Part shown: in pieces, positions 16,530 to 25,327 of the stretch
How the letters are laid out: each line of letters opens with the position of its first letter
Position numbering within the stretch: the stretch's first letter is position 1
NCBI RefSeq assembly: GCF_017571475.1
Contig: NZ_JAGETW010000001.1
Span: forward strand, 434,001 to 498,000
Origin: Thiomicrorhabdus sp. 6S3-12
GTDB lineage: Bacteria; Pseudomonadota; Gammaproteobacteria; Thiomicrospirales; Thiomicrospiraceae
DNA: 64,000 nt
Direction: 5' to 3'
The notes under the pieces: model-generated
Database searches by the model: none
Told to the model about the DNA's origin: nothing
The model's input: only the letters and a program-made list of their open reading frames with translations
Made by a program: the position numbers and the translations under genes

Positions 16530-17936
16530 TCAAGCAAATTTAAAACGGTTTTTGCCGGCCTGCTTCGCGGCATACATTGCCTGATCGGCAAGCTTAAGAA
16601 GCGTTTCCGGATCGGACGCATTCAGCGGATAAAGGGCCACACCGAGACTGCATGACAACTTGATCGTATGTGAATTGAGCACAATCTCGTCCTCCATCTC
16701 CTGCAAAACCCGTTGCAAATAGGGTTTAAGCTGCGCTTTATCTTCGAGATCTTCAATAACCGAAATAAATTCATCCCCGCCCTGGCGGACAACGGCATTT
16801 TCACGCCGCGTGATATTCCGCAGACGGTCAGCCAGAATCTTCAACACTATATCGCCCGAGTCATGTCCGTACAGATCATTAACCTCTTTAAATCCATCCA
16901 GATCGATAAAGCAGACGGCGACCAATTTATCATGCCGCCATGCTCGTGCCAGCGCTTCGAGAATTTTCTGTTTCATGGCGTTACGGTTGAACAAACCGGT
17001 CAAAGGGTCATACAGCGCCATTTGCGAAAGCAGGCGCTCGCTCGCCCTTCTCTCTTCGAAGAGCACTCCGAGAATCAGCGCCAGAAGAATTAAAGAAAGC
17101 ACAAAATAATTCAGTTCGACCAACTGCTCAAAACTTCCTTCTTTAAAAGGCCCGAAACCTTGATATGTCTGATACAGAATGGTCACTGTCAGCACATTTA
17201 CGGCAAACCCCGACAGGGCCACGCCTTTCTTAGCGGCAATCAGAATGACCAAAGGCGTCATCAACGCCAGTATCAATACAAAATTGGACGCAATTTCATA
17301 ACGGGTAAGCAGGTAAGTCGTCGCAGCGAAAAACACGCCGATTGCCGCCAACTCGATTCCCTTATGCCGGCCACCTCCCGAACTGAAGGCAAGCAGCATG
17401 GGCACGAGCAGAATTTGCCCCATGGCATTCCCGAACCACCAGGACAACCAACTTACCGGATAGCTGTCCCAGAATAAAACGCCGCTGGAGACTAAAGAGA
17501 GCGTTCCGAGAGTGGCGCTAAAAGGCTGCAGGACAAAAAGGATCAACAGCAGAATGCCACCCAGATCGCGCATGGTTTCCATCTTGCGATCAAGTTTCAG
17601 CAGCTGGAACAGAGCGATCGCAATCCATGCTTCCAGGGTATTGGTAATCGAGACGGCAAGACAGGTTTCCGGAAGCAGGCCGTTATGCCAGGCAAGTGCC
17701 AATTGCCCGAAGAATATTCCCGGAAGAATGCGCTTCCCGAAAATCAGCGCGCCGGCCAGAGCAAACCCTTCTGCGGCAAAGATGACAATCGTAATAATGC
17801 TGTGTTCGTACGAGAAAGCAAAGCTGAGTTTACCGGAAACAAAATAGGTCACCGCCATCAACAGATTTAAAACCAGCAAACTGTAAACCGGTTTATCGCT
17901 TCTGTTACCGATCAGGCCTTGAACTGCTTTTAACAC
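16530..17936 (-). CDS. MASE1-GGDEF diguanylate cyclase
   Basis: A 468-residue protein. Residues 1-300 are a multi-span MASE1-type membrane sensor (about eight hydrophobic helices). The C-terminal 165 residues are a GGDEF domain: DPLTGLFNRNAM, CFIDLDGFKEVND (metal Asp) and RQGGDEF (active site). It makes cyclic di-GMP, so it may control the biofilm and polysaccharide genes found elsewhere in the window. The RxxD inhibition site before GGDEF reads RREN, so product inhibition is probably weak. The start is GTG (17936) behind AAGGTGGG. Monocistronic. Confidence 0.9.
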   Translation of the reverse strand: MLKAVQGLIGNRSDKPVYSLLVLNLLMAVTYFVSGKLSFAFSYEHSIITIVIFAAEGFALAGALIFGKRILPGIFFGQLALAWHNGLLPETCLAVSITNTLEAWIAIALFQLLKLDRKMETMRDLGGILLLILFVLQPFSATLGTLSLVSSGVLFWDSYPVSWLSWWFGNAMGQILLVPMLLAFSSGGGRHKGIELAAIGVFFAATTYLLTRYEIASNFVLILALMTPLVILIAAKKGVALSGFAVNVLTVTILYQTYQGFGPFKEGSFEQLVELNYFVLSLILLALILGVLFEERRASERLLSQMALYDPLTGLFNRNAMKQKILEALARAWRHDKLVAVCFIDLDGFKEVNDLYGHDSGDIVLKILADRLRNITRRENAVVRQGGDEFISVIEDLEDKAQLKPYLQRVLQEMEDEIVLNSHTIKLSCSLGVALYPLNASDPETLLKLADQAMYAAKQAGKNRFKFA

Positions 17937-18167
17937 CCACCTTTCTCCCGCTTCGAGACAAATAAAAAGTCTAGCACTGCCTATTTGACTGTACTCTATT
18001 TACAATCAACAAAAATGCACTTATTTATCGGCAAAATCTAAAGATAAATAAACTTCGCGCACACAACAAATACGTAAATCCAGTCGATTTTTGCTTGAGT
18101 TTATCGGAATTAACGGCAATGATTCTATAAGCGAAGAGATCACAAATGCGCTCATAGGAGGGGTTAC

Positions 18168-19214
18168 GTGTTATCAAAAAAACATTCTTTAATTAGAGGT
18201 CTGGTTTCGACGGGGCTGTTAATCTCTCTTGCCGGCTGTGGCGGCGGTGGTGACGGATCGTCTTCGATTGCCATACCGACCTCGGCGGAAGTAATCATCA
18301 CCTATGAAAACTCCGAAGCCGTCGCCAGTTCGGCACTCGATGCGACTTATGGCACAGTGGAAGTCTCCGGAACCTACGGCGACTTGATTCCTGTCGGCGC
18401 AGAAGTCCAATCCAGCGAAGAGAGCGTTGAATTCAATACCAATCAGGAACTCTACAAACTCTTTAAACTGACTGCGGAAAAAGCCAACTTGCCAAGCAAT
18501 TCCACTGCCGTCGGCGGAGAGGTTTCGAACATCGATAACTGTGACAGCGGCTATATCAGTGTCAGCGGGTATGTGGCCGACGACACCTATCCGTTCGAAA
18601 CGGCCGGCGATTATGCCTATGCAACTTTCAATAACTGTTATTTCACCGACTTCGGAACCTATAATGGCGAACTTTATTTCAGACTGGACAGCTATTCAGA
18701 CAGTCTGATCGAGCTAAGCATGGAGCTGACGGACTTCAGTTTTGAAGATGATCTGTATAACTTCAGATTGCAATCCGGCAACCTGTTCACGCAAACCGCA
18801 CTTTCCCATTTTGACGATTATGGCGATCCGGGCATCATCAACTCCACGGCGACCGGTGACCTAAGCGTTACTGAAGACGGCCTGACACACACTCTGGCCC
18901 ATAACGACTTTCTGACTATTTACGAAGACGGCGTCACTCTCAACGAAGCCTTTTATGCCCGATACAGTGCCTACGGCCTGACCTCCTACATGCTTAACGG
19001 TCAGGGCATTGGAGCGATTGATATCAATACCCTGATTCCTTTCGAAGAGGGGTACGATTATAACTACCCCATTCAGGGACAAGCCGAGATTTACGGAGCC
19101 TTGGGACAAATGCTGATGACCGCCAATCCCGACGGAACCATCACGCTTGATATCGATTCGGACGATGACGGCTTCTATGAAACGACTAAGACCGTCAATT
19201 GGGAAGTTCTATAA
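18168..19214 (+). CDS. Outer-surface lipoprotein, function unknown
   Basis: A 348-residue lipoprotein: signal peptide with lipobox SLAGC (Cys about 24), then a GGGG-D-GSSS linker. The mature part is very rich in Asp, Glu and Tyr, apparently all beta, and ends in DIDSDDDGFYETT, which resembles a calcium loop. The start is GTG behind an AGGAGGGG site four bases away. Its stop overlaps the next gene's ATG (TAATG), so the two are translationally coupled. No family recognised. Confidence 0.75.
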   Translation: MLSKKHSLIRGLVSTGLLISLAGCGGGGDGSSSIAIPTSAEVIITYENSEAVASSALDATYGTVEVSGTYGDLIPVGAEVQSSEESVEFNTNQELYKLFKLTAEKANLPSNSTAVGGEVSNIDNCDSGYISVSGYVADDTYPFETAGDYAYATFNNCYFTDFGTYNGELYFRLDSYSDSLIELSMELTDFSFEDDLYNFRLQSGNLFTQTALSHFDDYGDPGIINSTATGDLSVTEDGLTHTLAHNDFLTIYEDGVTLNEAFYARYSAYGLTSYMLNGQGIGAIDINTLIPFEEGYDYNYPIQGQAEIYGALGQMLMTANPDGTITLDIDSDDDGFYETTKTVNWEVL

Positions 19215-20014
19215 TGCGGCACTCTCCCGGCCACACGAAGGTGTATGTGGCCAAACGCTTTAAAGTGAAGCACTTATTTTACGGCTTCCTGCTTGCATTA
19301 AGCGCCTTTCCGGCACGAGCGGAAGTTCAAATCGGCCCTGCCCTGCAGTATTTTCATCTGGAAGAAAGGGACGACGACGGACATTTTCTGGACAGCGAAA
19401 AAGGCTTTTTACCGACAATCGATCTCTCGATGCAGACCGAGAGCCTCGTCGTCAAAGCCTCCTTTGCAAAAGCGGACATCGACTATTCCGGCCAACTGCA
19501 AAACGGAACGCCCTATTCAACCGATACGGAAACGACCCTTTTTGATATCGCCGTGCTCTATAAACTCCCTATCGCCTGGAAAGCGGACTATGCTTTACAT
19601 GCCGGAATGGGATACGCGTTTTGGAAAAGAGACATCACCTCAAGCCGAGAGAATGTTCTTCCGCTCTACGAAGAATACCGCAATCCATATCTCAACCTTT
19701 CGGCGCGGATTCCGCTCAAAAATATAGCTCTCAATTTGGGAATAAAGCACCATTTCAACGCCGAAATGGCTTTGGAGATACCGGACACAGGACGTGCCGA
19801 TCTGGATTTACCCGACAGCAATGAACTGATTATCGGACTCGATTACAACATCGCAGCGCAATGGACGCTGTTTTCGCAATACAGCTATCAGCTCGTATCC
19901 CGTTCGCAAGCCTTCCCGCTCAAAAACAACGCGGGAGAGGTCATCGGCCTGGCGACCGAGCCGGAACACGATCTGCAGAAATTTCTGATCGGCGTGAAGT
20001 ACGCATTTAAGTAA
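19214..20014 (+). CDS. Outer-membrane beta-barrel protein
   Basis: A 266-residue protein with a long N-region signal peptide (cleavage after FPARA, about 36). Alternating strands follow in which nearly every second residue is hydrophobic. It ends FLIGVKYAFK, close to a barrel C-terminus. About ten strands are likely. I use the ATG at 19214 that overlaps the lipoprotein stop; an upstream TTG at 19199 is less likely. Coupling to the lipoprotein suggests the two work together at the cell surface. Confidence 0.72.
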   Translation: MRHSPGHTKVYVAKRFKVKHLFYGFLLALSAFPARAEVQIGPALQYFHLEERDDDGHFLDSEKGFLPTIDLSMQTESLVVKASFAKADIDYSGQLQNGTPYSTDTETTLFDIAVLYKLPIAWKADYALHAGMGYAFWKRDITSSRENVLPLYEEYRNPYLNLSARIPLKNIALNLGIKHHFNAEMALEIPDTGRADLDLPDSNELIIGLDYNIAAQWTLFSQYSYQLVSRSQAFPLKNNAGEVIGLATEPEHDLQKFLIGVKYAFK

Positions 20015-20131
20015 AAGCGAATAAGAGACCTTTTCTTCGCAAAAACCCGCAACCCACTTTTAACATACCTCTCTTTTCGGCGCGTGGAGCGCTCAAAGGA
20101 GACGCTCGCCCGTGCACCGTCGGCAGTCGAT

Positions 20132-20716
20132 TCAGGATTCTTTAACACATCTGGAGATAGTGTAGTCCTTGCCCTGCTTAACTTTCTCGTAGTTACCGAA
20201 AACTTCCTTGAAGTTACGCTTCATATAGTCGCGCAATCCGTTGATAGTGACCACGACCAGTTGTCCACCCGGGGCCAGCTGCTGATGAATATCGTGCAAC
20301 ATAATGCTCAGCATTTCTTTGCCGACCTTGGCCGGAATATTGGAAATCACCGTGGTGAACTCCAAATCCTTGGGCACATTACTTAAACCGTTGGACAGAT
20401 ACGCCTTAGCGTGGCTAAGGTGGTTCAATTCGGCATTCTTATTGGCATATTCGACCGCGACAAAGTCCTTATCCACCATATGCACCTCGCCTTGTGGCGC
20501 ACTGGCGGCAATCGCCAACCCGATCGGCCCGTAACCGCAACCGATATCCAGCGCAACTTCATCTTCCTTGATCTCCAGATAGCGCAATAGCAAATCCGTC
20601 CCGGAATCAATTTCACGCGGGCTGAAAATTCCCCAGGTGGTGGCAAACTTCAAAGGTTTGTCCATCAGCTTCGCTTCAATATGTAAGTCCTGTTTGAGTT
20701 GTTCGATTGTTGCCAC
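20132..20716 (-). CDS. RsmC-like class I methyltransferase
   Basis: A 194-residue SAM-dependent methyltransferase with the small-methyltransferase (MTS) fold: WGIFSPREIDSGTDLLL, motif I ALDIGCGYGPIGLAIA, an acidic motif II (VHMVDKD) and the substrate-site motif SNIPAKVGKE in place of NPPF. It resembles the catalytic half of 16S rRNA G1207 methyltransferase RsmC, without that enzyme's N-terminal domain. The start is GTG with AGGA upstream. Target uncertain. Confidence 0.8.
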   Translation of the reverse strand: MATIEQLKQDLHIEAKLMDKPLKFATTWGIFSPREIDSGTDLLLRYLEIKEDEVALDIGCGYGPIGLAIAASAPQGEVHMVDKDFVAVEYANKNAELNHLSHAKAYLSNGLSNVPKDLEFTTVISNIPAKVGKEMLSIMLHDIHQQLAPGGQLVVVTINGLRDYMKRNFKEVFGNYEKVKQGKDYTISRCVKES

Positions 20717-20775
20717 GGTGTCCTATCCTAAATGTTTTTTTCGCGCCGAATATTCAAGGCGGTTCAGAGAAAATT

Positions 20776-20784
20776 TGCTAGAAT
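20776..20784 (+). promoter_or_regulatory. Extended -10 promoter of rep
   Basis: TG-C-TAGAAT, 88 bases before the rep ATG. Confidence 0.5.
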
Positions 20785-20871
20785 ATTGTACTCTTTATTT
20801 CCCAACTGTGCCTGCGGCTTAAGCGCGACGGCACGGCAATTCCGACAACCATCACGATTACTGTTTTTCAG

Positions 20872-22908
20872 ATGCACGGATTAAACGACAGACAATTACA
20901 AGCGGTACTGCATATTGATACGCCGGCACTGGTTCTTGCCGGAGCCGGATCCGGAAAAACTCGCGTTATCACCGAGAAAATCGCGCACCTGATCCGCAAG
21001 CATGATTACCAGCCGCATCACATTTATGCGGTGACCTTTACCAACAAATCCGCCAAGGAGATGAAGGAACGTGTCAGCAAACTGCTCAAGGACGACAACA
21101 GCAAGGGGTTGAATGTTTCGACCTTCCATAACCTGGGGCTGAATATCATCCGCCGCGAATATAAAGCGCTTGGTTATAAATCCAACTTCAGCATTATGGA
21201 TGCCGCCGACGCGGGCCAGATCCTCAAAGAACTGATGCACAAACAGAACATCGATCCGGAAGTGGTTGACGGCGTGCAGTGGGATATCTCCAACTGGAAG
21301 AATGCCCATATATCGCCGGAAAAAGCGCTGGACATGGCCGAAGACAATCAACAGCAGGCGCGAGCCATCCTTTATCAGGTATACCAGAAACAGCTAAAAG
21401 CCTACAACGCCGTGGATTTCGACGATCTGATCGGCCTGCCGGTTAAACTGTTCAACGAGCAGCCACAGATTCTCGACAAGTGGCAAAACCGTGTCCGCTA
21501 TCTTCTGGTGGATGAGTATCAAGATACCAATGCCGCACAGTACGAGCTGGTCAAACAGCTGGTCGGAATTCAAGCGCGCTTCACGGTGGTAGGCGATGAC
21601 GATCAGTCAATCTACGCTTGGCGCGGTGCCCAGCCGGAGAACCTGGCGCTGCTGAAAGAGGATTTCCCGTCTCTGGAACTGATCAAACTGGAACAGAATT
21701 ACCGCTCCAGTAACCGCATCCTGCAATCAGCGAACAAACTGATCGCCAATAATCCGCACGTGTTCGATAAAAGCCTCTGGTCCGAAATGGGCCAGGGCGA
21801 CCATTTGCGCGTTATCTCCTGCGCCAACGAAAATCAGGAAGCGGAACGTGTGGTTTCGGAAATCATCCTGCACAAATTCAAACACCGCACCAAAAACCGC
21901 GATTACGCGATTCTATACCGCGGCAATCATCAGGCGCGACTGATCGAGCGCGCACTGCGCGAGAATAATCTGCCGTACGTCATTTCCGGCGGCAAATCCT
22001 TCTTTGACCACGCCGAAATCAAAGATGTGATGTCGTATCTAAAGCTGATCGTCAACCCGGATGACGACGCGGCATTCCTGCGCGTGATCAATACACCGCG
22101 TCGCGAAATCGGCGCCTCGACGCTGGAAAAACTGGCGACCTACGCAACCAACCGCGGCATCAGTCTGTTTGACGCAACCCAGGAATTCGGTCTGACCAAT
22201 GTCCTCGCCGACAAACCGTTGCGCCGAGTACAGCTCTTCGGCGAACAGCTGATGAAATGGATCAAGGAAGCCGACGCCGCCCAAGGCGAAGAAGTCGTGC
22301 ATTTTGTACGCGGCCTGATTGAAGAGATCGAATACGACAATTGGTTGCATGAAACGGCCACCACGCCGAAAGGTGCGGAAAAACGCATCAATAATGTCCG
22401 CGACCTGATTCTGTGGATCGAACGGATTATTAACAAAGCGTTGGAAGAGGACGGCGAAGAGAAACGGCTGTCGACCATCGTGACCCATATGACACTGATG
22501 GACATGATGGAGCGCAACGAATCCGAAAAAGAACATGACATGATCAGTCTGATGACCTTGCACGCCTCGAAAGGCCTGGAATTCCCGCACGTTTTCCTGA
22601 TCGGCATGGAAGAGGAACTTCTGCCGCATAAACAGAACCTGGAATCTCCGGGGCTGGAAGAGGAACGTCGTCTGGCCTATGTTGGCATTACCCGCGCCAA
22701 ACAGACGCTGACCATGACCTACGCCAGCAAACGGCGAAAATACGGTGAAGACATGGCCTGCGAACCGAGCCGGTTCCTGCACGAACTGCCGCAGGAGCTG
22801 CTGCATTGGGAAGGCAAACCGGGTGTCGTGATCAGTGAAGAGGAAAAACTCAAACACGGTAACGAAAATCTGGCCAGCTTAAGATCCATGCTCTCCGGCG
22901 GCGCTTAA
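20872..22908 (+). CDS. rep: ATP-dependent DNA helicase Rep
   Basis: A 678-residue SF1A helicase (E. coli Rep is 673). Motif I AGAGSGKT (about 25), Ia TFTNKSAKEMKERV, II LLVDEYQDTN, III VVGDDDQSIYAWRGA, IV LEQNYRS, V LMTLHASKGLEF and VI RLAYVGITRAKQ are all intact. Rep moves 3' to 5' and helps forks through bound proteins and transcription. The acidic 2B region and the C-terminus are shorter than in the window's UvrD (44860-47118), which separates the two paralogues. Confidence 0.93.
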   Translation: MHGLNDRQLQAVLHIDTPALVLAGAGSGKTRVITEKIAHLIRKHDYQPHHIYAVTFTNKSAKEMKERVSKLLKDDNSKGLNVSTFHNLGLNIIRREYKALGYKSNFSIMDAADAGQILKELMHKQNIDPEVVDGVQWDISNWKNAHISPEKALDMAEDNQQQARAILYQVYQKQLKAYNAVDFDDLIGLPVKLFNEQPQILDKWQNRVRYLLVDEYQDTNAAQYELVKQLVGIQARFTVVGDDDQSIYAWRGAQPENLALLKEDFPSLELIKLEQNYRSSNRILQSANKLIANNPHVFDKSLWSEMGQGDHLRVISCANENQEAERVVSEIILHKFKHRTKNRDYAILYRGNHQARLIERALRENNLPYVISGGKSFFDHAEIKDVMSYLKLIVNPDDDAAFLRVINTPRREIGASTLEKLATYATNRGISLFDATQEFGLTNVLADKPLRRVQLFGEQLMKWIKEADAAQGEEVVHFVRGLIEEIEYDNWLHETATTPKGAEKRINNVRDLILWIERIINKALEEDGEEKRLSTIVTHMTLMDMMERNESEKEHDMISLMTLHASKGLEFPHVFLIGMEEELLPHKQNLESPGLEEERRLAYVGITRAKQTLTMTYASKRRKYGEDMACEPSRFLHELPQELLHWEGKPGVVISEEEKLKHGNENLASLRSMLSGGA

Positions 22909-22924
22909 TCCAGGAACAGAATAA

Positions 22925-24130
22925 ATGAATGCACAACCGATGATCTCCCCTTTCGAATACGCTCCGATGCCGCACCTGTATTTCGGCTGGGGAATTCGCC
23001 AGCAATTTTTGGCTTCGGCTAAACAGCAATACCACCGAAGCGTCGTGCTTATCAGCAGCCGCTTTCTCGCCAAACCGGGACAGTTTGCCGCTCAAATTAA
23101 AGAGGAACTCGGCCAGCAATGCCAGGTACAACTGTTCGAAGTCAGCGGAGAACCTTCTCCAGAGTTGGTTGATCGGATCGTCAGCCAGTGCCCGCGCGAT
23201 TGCGAGGCCGTTATCGCCATCGGCGGCGGCAGCGTATTGGACGCAGCCAAAGCCGTAGCCGGATTGATTCCCTCACAAACCAGCGTAATGGATTATCTGG
23301 AAGGCGTCGGTGCCGGCAAACCATTTAACGTTGAGGTCTGTCCATTCGTCGCGATTCCGACCACTGCCGGAACCGGCAGCGAAACGACCAAAAATGCCGT
23401 TTTGTCGCGCATCGGAGAATTCAAAAAGTCGTTCCGCGATAATAAACTGCTGGCCAAACAAGCCTGGCTCGATCCGGAACTGCTACAGACCTGTCCCAAA
23501 GAAATTCTGTACGCCACCGGCATGGACGCCTTTACACAACTGCTGGAAAGCTATGTCACCCTCAAAGCCAATCCGATTAGCGATGCACTGGCCTGGCAAG
23601 GCATGCAAAAGTTTCTCGGCGCTTTCGAAATGATCGACCATGGCAACGAGGAACAGCGAAAAAGCGGCTATGGAAATCTTATGCTGGCCGCAACCCTCTC
23701 TGGAACCACCTTAGCCAACGCAGGTCTGGGAGCAGTCCACGGACTGGCCGGACCGATCGGCGCCTTTTTCGAAGCGCCACACGGAATCGTTTGCGCCAAA
23801 CTGCTAAACCCGATTACCCGGGCCAATATTGAAGGCCTGCAACAGCACACGTATCAAAGCTTTAGCCGGCCGATTCTGAGCAAATACGCAGCAGTAGGAC
23901 GCCTGGTAAGCCGAAACGCCGACTTGAAAGATGATTCGGCACTGGAATCTCTGCTTAATTATCTGCAGACCTTAAGTGACACCTATGCGCCGCAAGGCTT
24001 AAAACAATATGGATTGAACAGCCAAAACATCGATCCGGTTCTGGCCAATTGCCGCAGTGGAAGTATGCTCGGCAACCCCTTGGAATTAACGGACTCAACC
24101 CTGCGTCAGGCAATAATCAACAGTTTATAA
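22925..24130 (+). CDS. Iron-containing alcohol dehydrogenase family protein
   Basis: A 401-residue group III Fe-ADH. The NAD site is AIGGGSVLDAAKAVA; PTTAGTGSETT follows. Metal-ligand histidines lie in GLGAVHGLAGPIGAFFEAPHG. It oxidises or reduces an alcohol/aldehyde; the substrate cannot be told from sequence. It begins 16 bases after rep and may be co-transcribed with it. The C-terminal part differs from the well-known butanol and propanediol enzymes. Catalytically intact as far as I can see. Confidence 0.85.
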   Translation: MNAQPMISPFEYAPMPHLYFGWGIRQQFLASAKQQYHRSVVLISSRFLAKPGQFAAQIKEELGQQCQVQLFEVSGEPSPELVDRIVSQCPRDCEAVIAIGGGSVLDAAKAVAGLIPSQTSVMDYLEGVGAGKPFNVEVCPFVAIPTTAGTGSETTKNAVLSRIGEFKKSFRDNKLLAKQAWLDPELLQTCPKEILYATGMDAFTQLLESYVTLKANPISDALAWQGMQKFLGAFEMIDHGNEEQRKSGYGNLMLAATLSGTTLANAGLGAVHGLAGPIGAFFEAPHGIVCAKLLNPITRANIEGLQQHTYQSFSRPILSKYAAVGRLVSRNADLKDDSALESLLNYLQTLSDTYAPQGLKQYGLNSQNIDPVLANCRSGSMLGNPLELTDSTLRQAIINSL

Positions 24131-24193
24131 ACTCGCCTTATCCTATTTAGAATTAATTTTTTTCTAAAAAGGGCTTTTGTTACATAACAGACT

Positions 24194-24223
24194 TTGCGTT
24201 TTAAACAACAAAACGTGTATGAT
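24194..24223 (+). promoter_or_regulatory. Sigma-70 promoter of the OmpA-type gene
   Basis: TTGCGT (24194-24199), 18-base spacer, TATGAT (24218-24223). It leaves a leader of about 85 bases. Confidence 0.6.
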
Positions 24224-24316
24224 GGTTAGAAATTAAGATTCTATACCTGTATACGTAAAAAAATTAAACACTATCACTATATTATCTAAATCTAACAAAT
24301 TGAGAGACGGATACTC

Positions 24317-25039
24317 ATGAAAGTTCAGAAAAACGCATTCAAACTTGGCCTTATCGCAGCGGGCGTTGCGTTTGCTACGGCATCTTATGCCGAGGGCAAT
24401 GCCATGAAAAGCTTAAACAGTAATGACGTTGAAGCCATGGTTCAGTTCTATGACGATATGGATCAGGATGGCGTCAACGACGCGCAGGATCATTGCCCGA
24501 ACACTGCGATGGGCGCATCGGTTGATGCCAACGGTTGTACTCCGGTCGCGCAACCGGAAATGAACACCGTCATCGAAGAAGTCACTATCTACGAGCCGGT
24601 TGTTGCCGAAAAAATTGAAGCTCCGTTACCTGAACCGGTATTCACTATGAGCAGCACTTTCTTCGACCTGGATAAAGCAACTCTTCGCGCCGACCAGATT
24701 GGTGAACTGCGTGCGAATTTGAGCAAACTGAACAGCATGAAACCGACCGACAATCTTCTGATTATGGGTCATACCTGTGATCTTGGTCCGGATGCATACA
24801 ACATGCGTCTTTCATGGCGTCGAGCCAACACGGTTCAAAAATTCATCACTGCTGAAATGCCAAATCTTGCAGATCGCATCTATATTGTCGGCCGTGGTGA
24901 AAAAGAACCAATGGTTGCCAACACCAGCGAAGCAAACCGCAAACAGAACCGTCGCGTCGAATTGCGCGTCCTTCCAGGCAATCAAATCCTGCCTTCGGAT
25001 GCAACGAAAATGATGCCGTCATCCATGGCGAAACGTTAA
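24317..25039 (+). CDS. OmpA-family peptidoglycan-binding protein with TSP3-type repeat
   Basis: A 240-residue periplasmic/outer-membrane protein. Signal peptide 1-25 (cleavage near SYAEG). A calcium-type TSP3 repeat follows, DMDQDGVNDAQDHCPNT (about 47-65), then a short acidic linker and an OmpA_C domain (about 115-225) with FFDLDKATLR and MRLSWRRA. The usual GHTD of the domain reads GHTC-D, so the diaminopimelate-binding Asp is shifted. A terminator follows, and the type I secretion operon begins 290 bases further on. It may help anchor that machinery or the cell wall, but it is a separate transcript. Confidence 0.85.
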   Translation: MKVQKNAFKLGLIAAGVAFATASYAEGNAMKSLNSNDVEAMVQFYDDMDQDGVNDAQDHCPNTAMGASVDANGCTPVAQPEMNTVIEEVTIYEPVVAEKIEAPLPEPVFTMSSTFFDLDKATLRADQIGELRANLSKLNSMKPTDNLLIMGHTCDLGPDAYNMRLSWRRANTVQKFITAEMPNLADRIYIVGRGEKEPMVANTSEANRKQNRRVELRVLPGNQILPSDATKMMPSSMAKR

Positions 25040-25062
25040 CATTTTCTTGTACAAATAAGCAG

Positions 25063-25099
25063 AAAAAAGCCCCGAAACAAGCGTCTCGGGGCTTTTTTT
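25063..25099 (+). terminator. Terminator after the OmpA-type gene
   Basis: GCCCCGA (25069-25075) pairs with TCGGGGC (25086-25092), followed by seven T. Confidence 0.88.
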
Positions 25100-25237
25100 A
25101 TTTGAAGGCATCCAGTTATTGCACCCCTATCAAAAAAATCAATATTTGATATAGCAACATAAAGTTAATTAATCGCAAAAAAGCGTCGTAAAAGTTGCAA
25201 CTATTCCTCTTACATCTCTTTTCCTGCGCCCTTAATT

Positions 25238-25246
25238 TGCTATACT
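25238..25246 (+). promoter_or_regulatory. Extended -10 promoter of the type I secretion operon
   Basis: TG-C-TATACT, 82 bases before the ABC transporter start; the rest of the 288-base gap is AT-rich with no gene. Confidence 0.6.
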
Positions 25247-25327
25247 TGCCTGCATAATAAAAATAAATGCAAGCTTGACTCGATCAGGCTTCTATCATTC
25301 CTTATCCGATAAGAAAGACATTATCCC

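Noticed and set aside
22039-22857. 272-codon minus-strand open frame
   Set aside because: Lies entirely inside rep on the opposite strand; composition is a mirror of the helicase codons and no ribosome site or family is seen.
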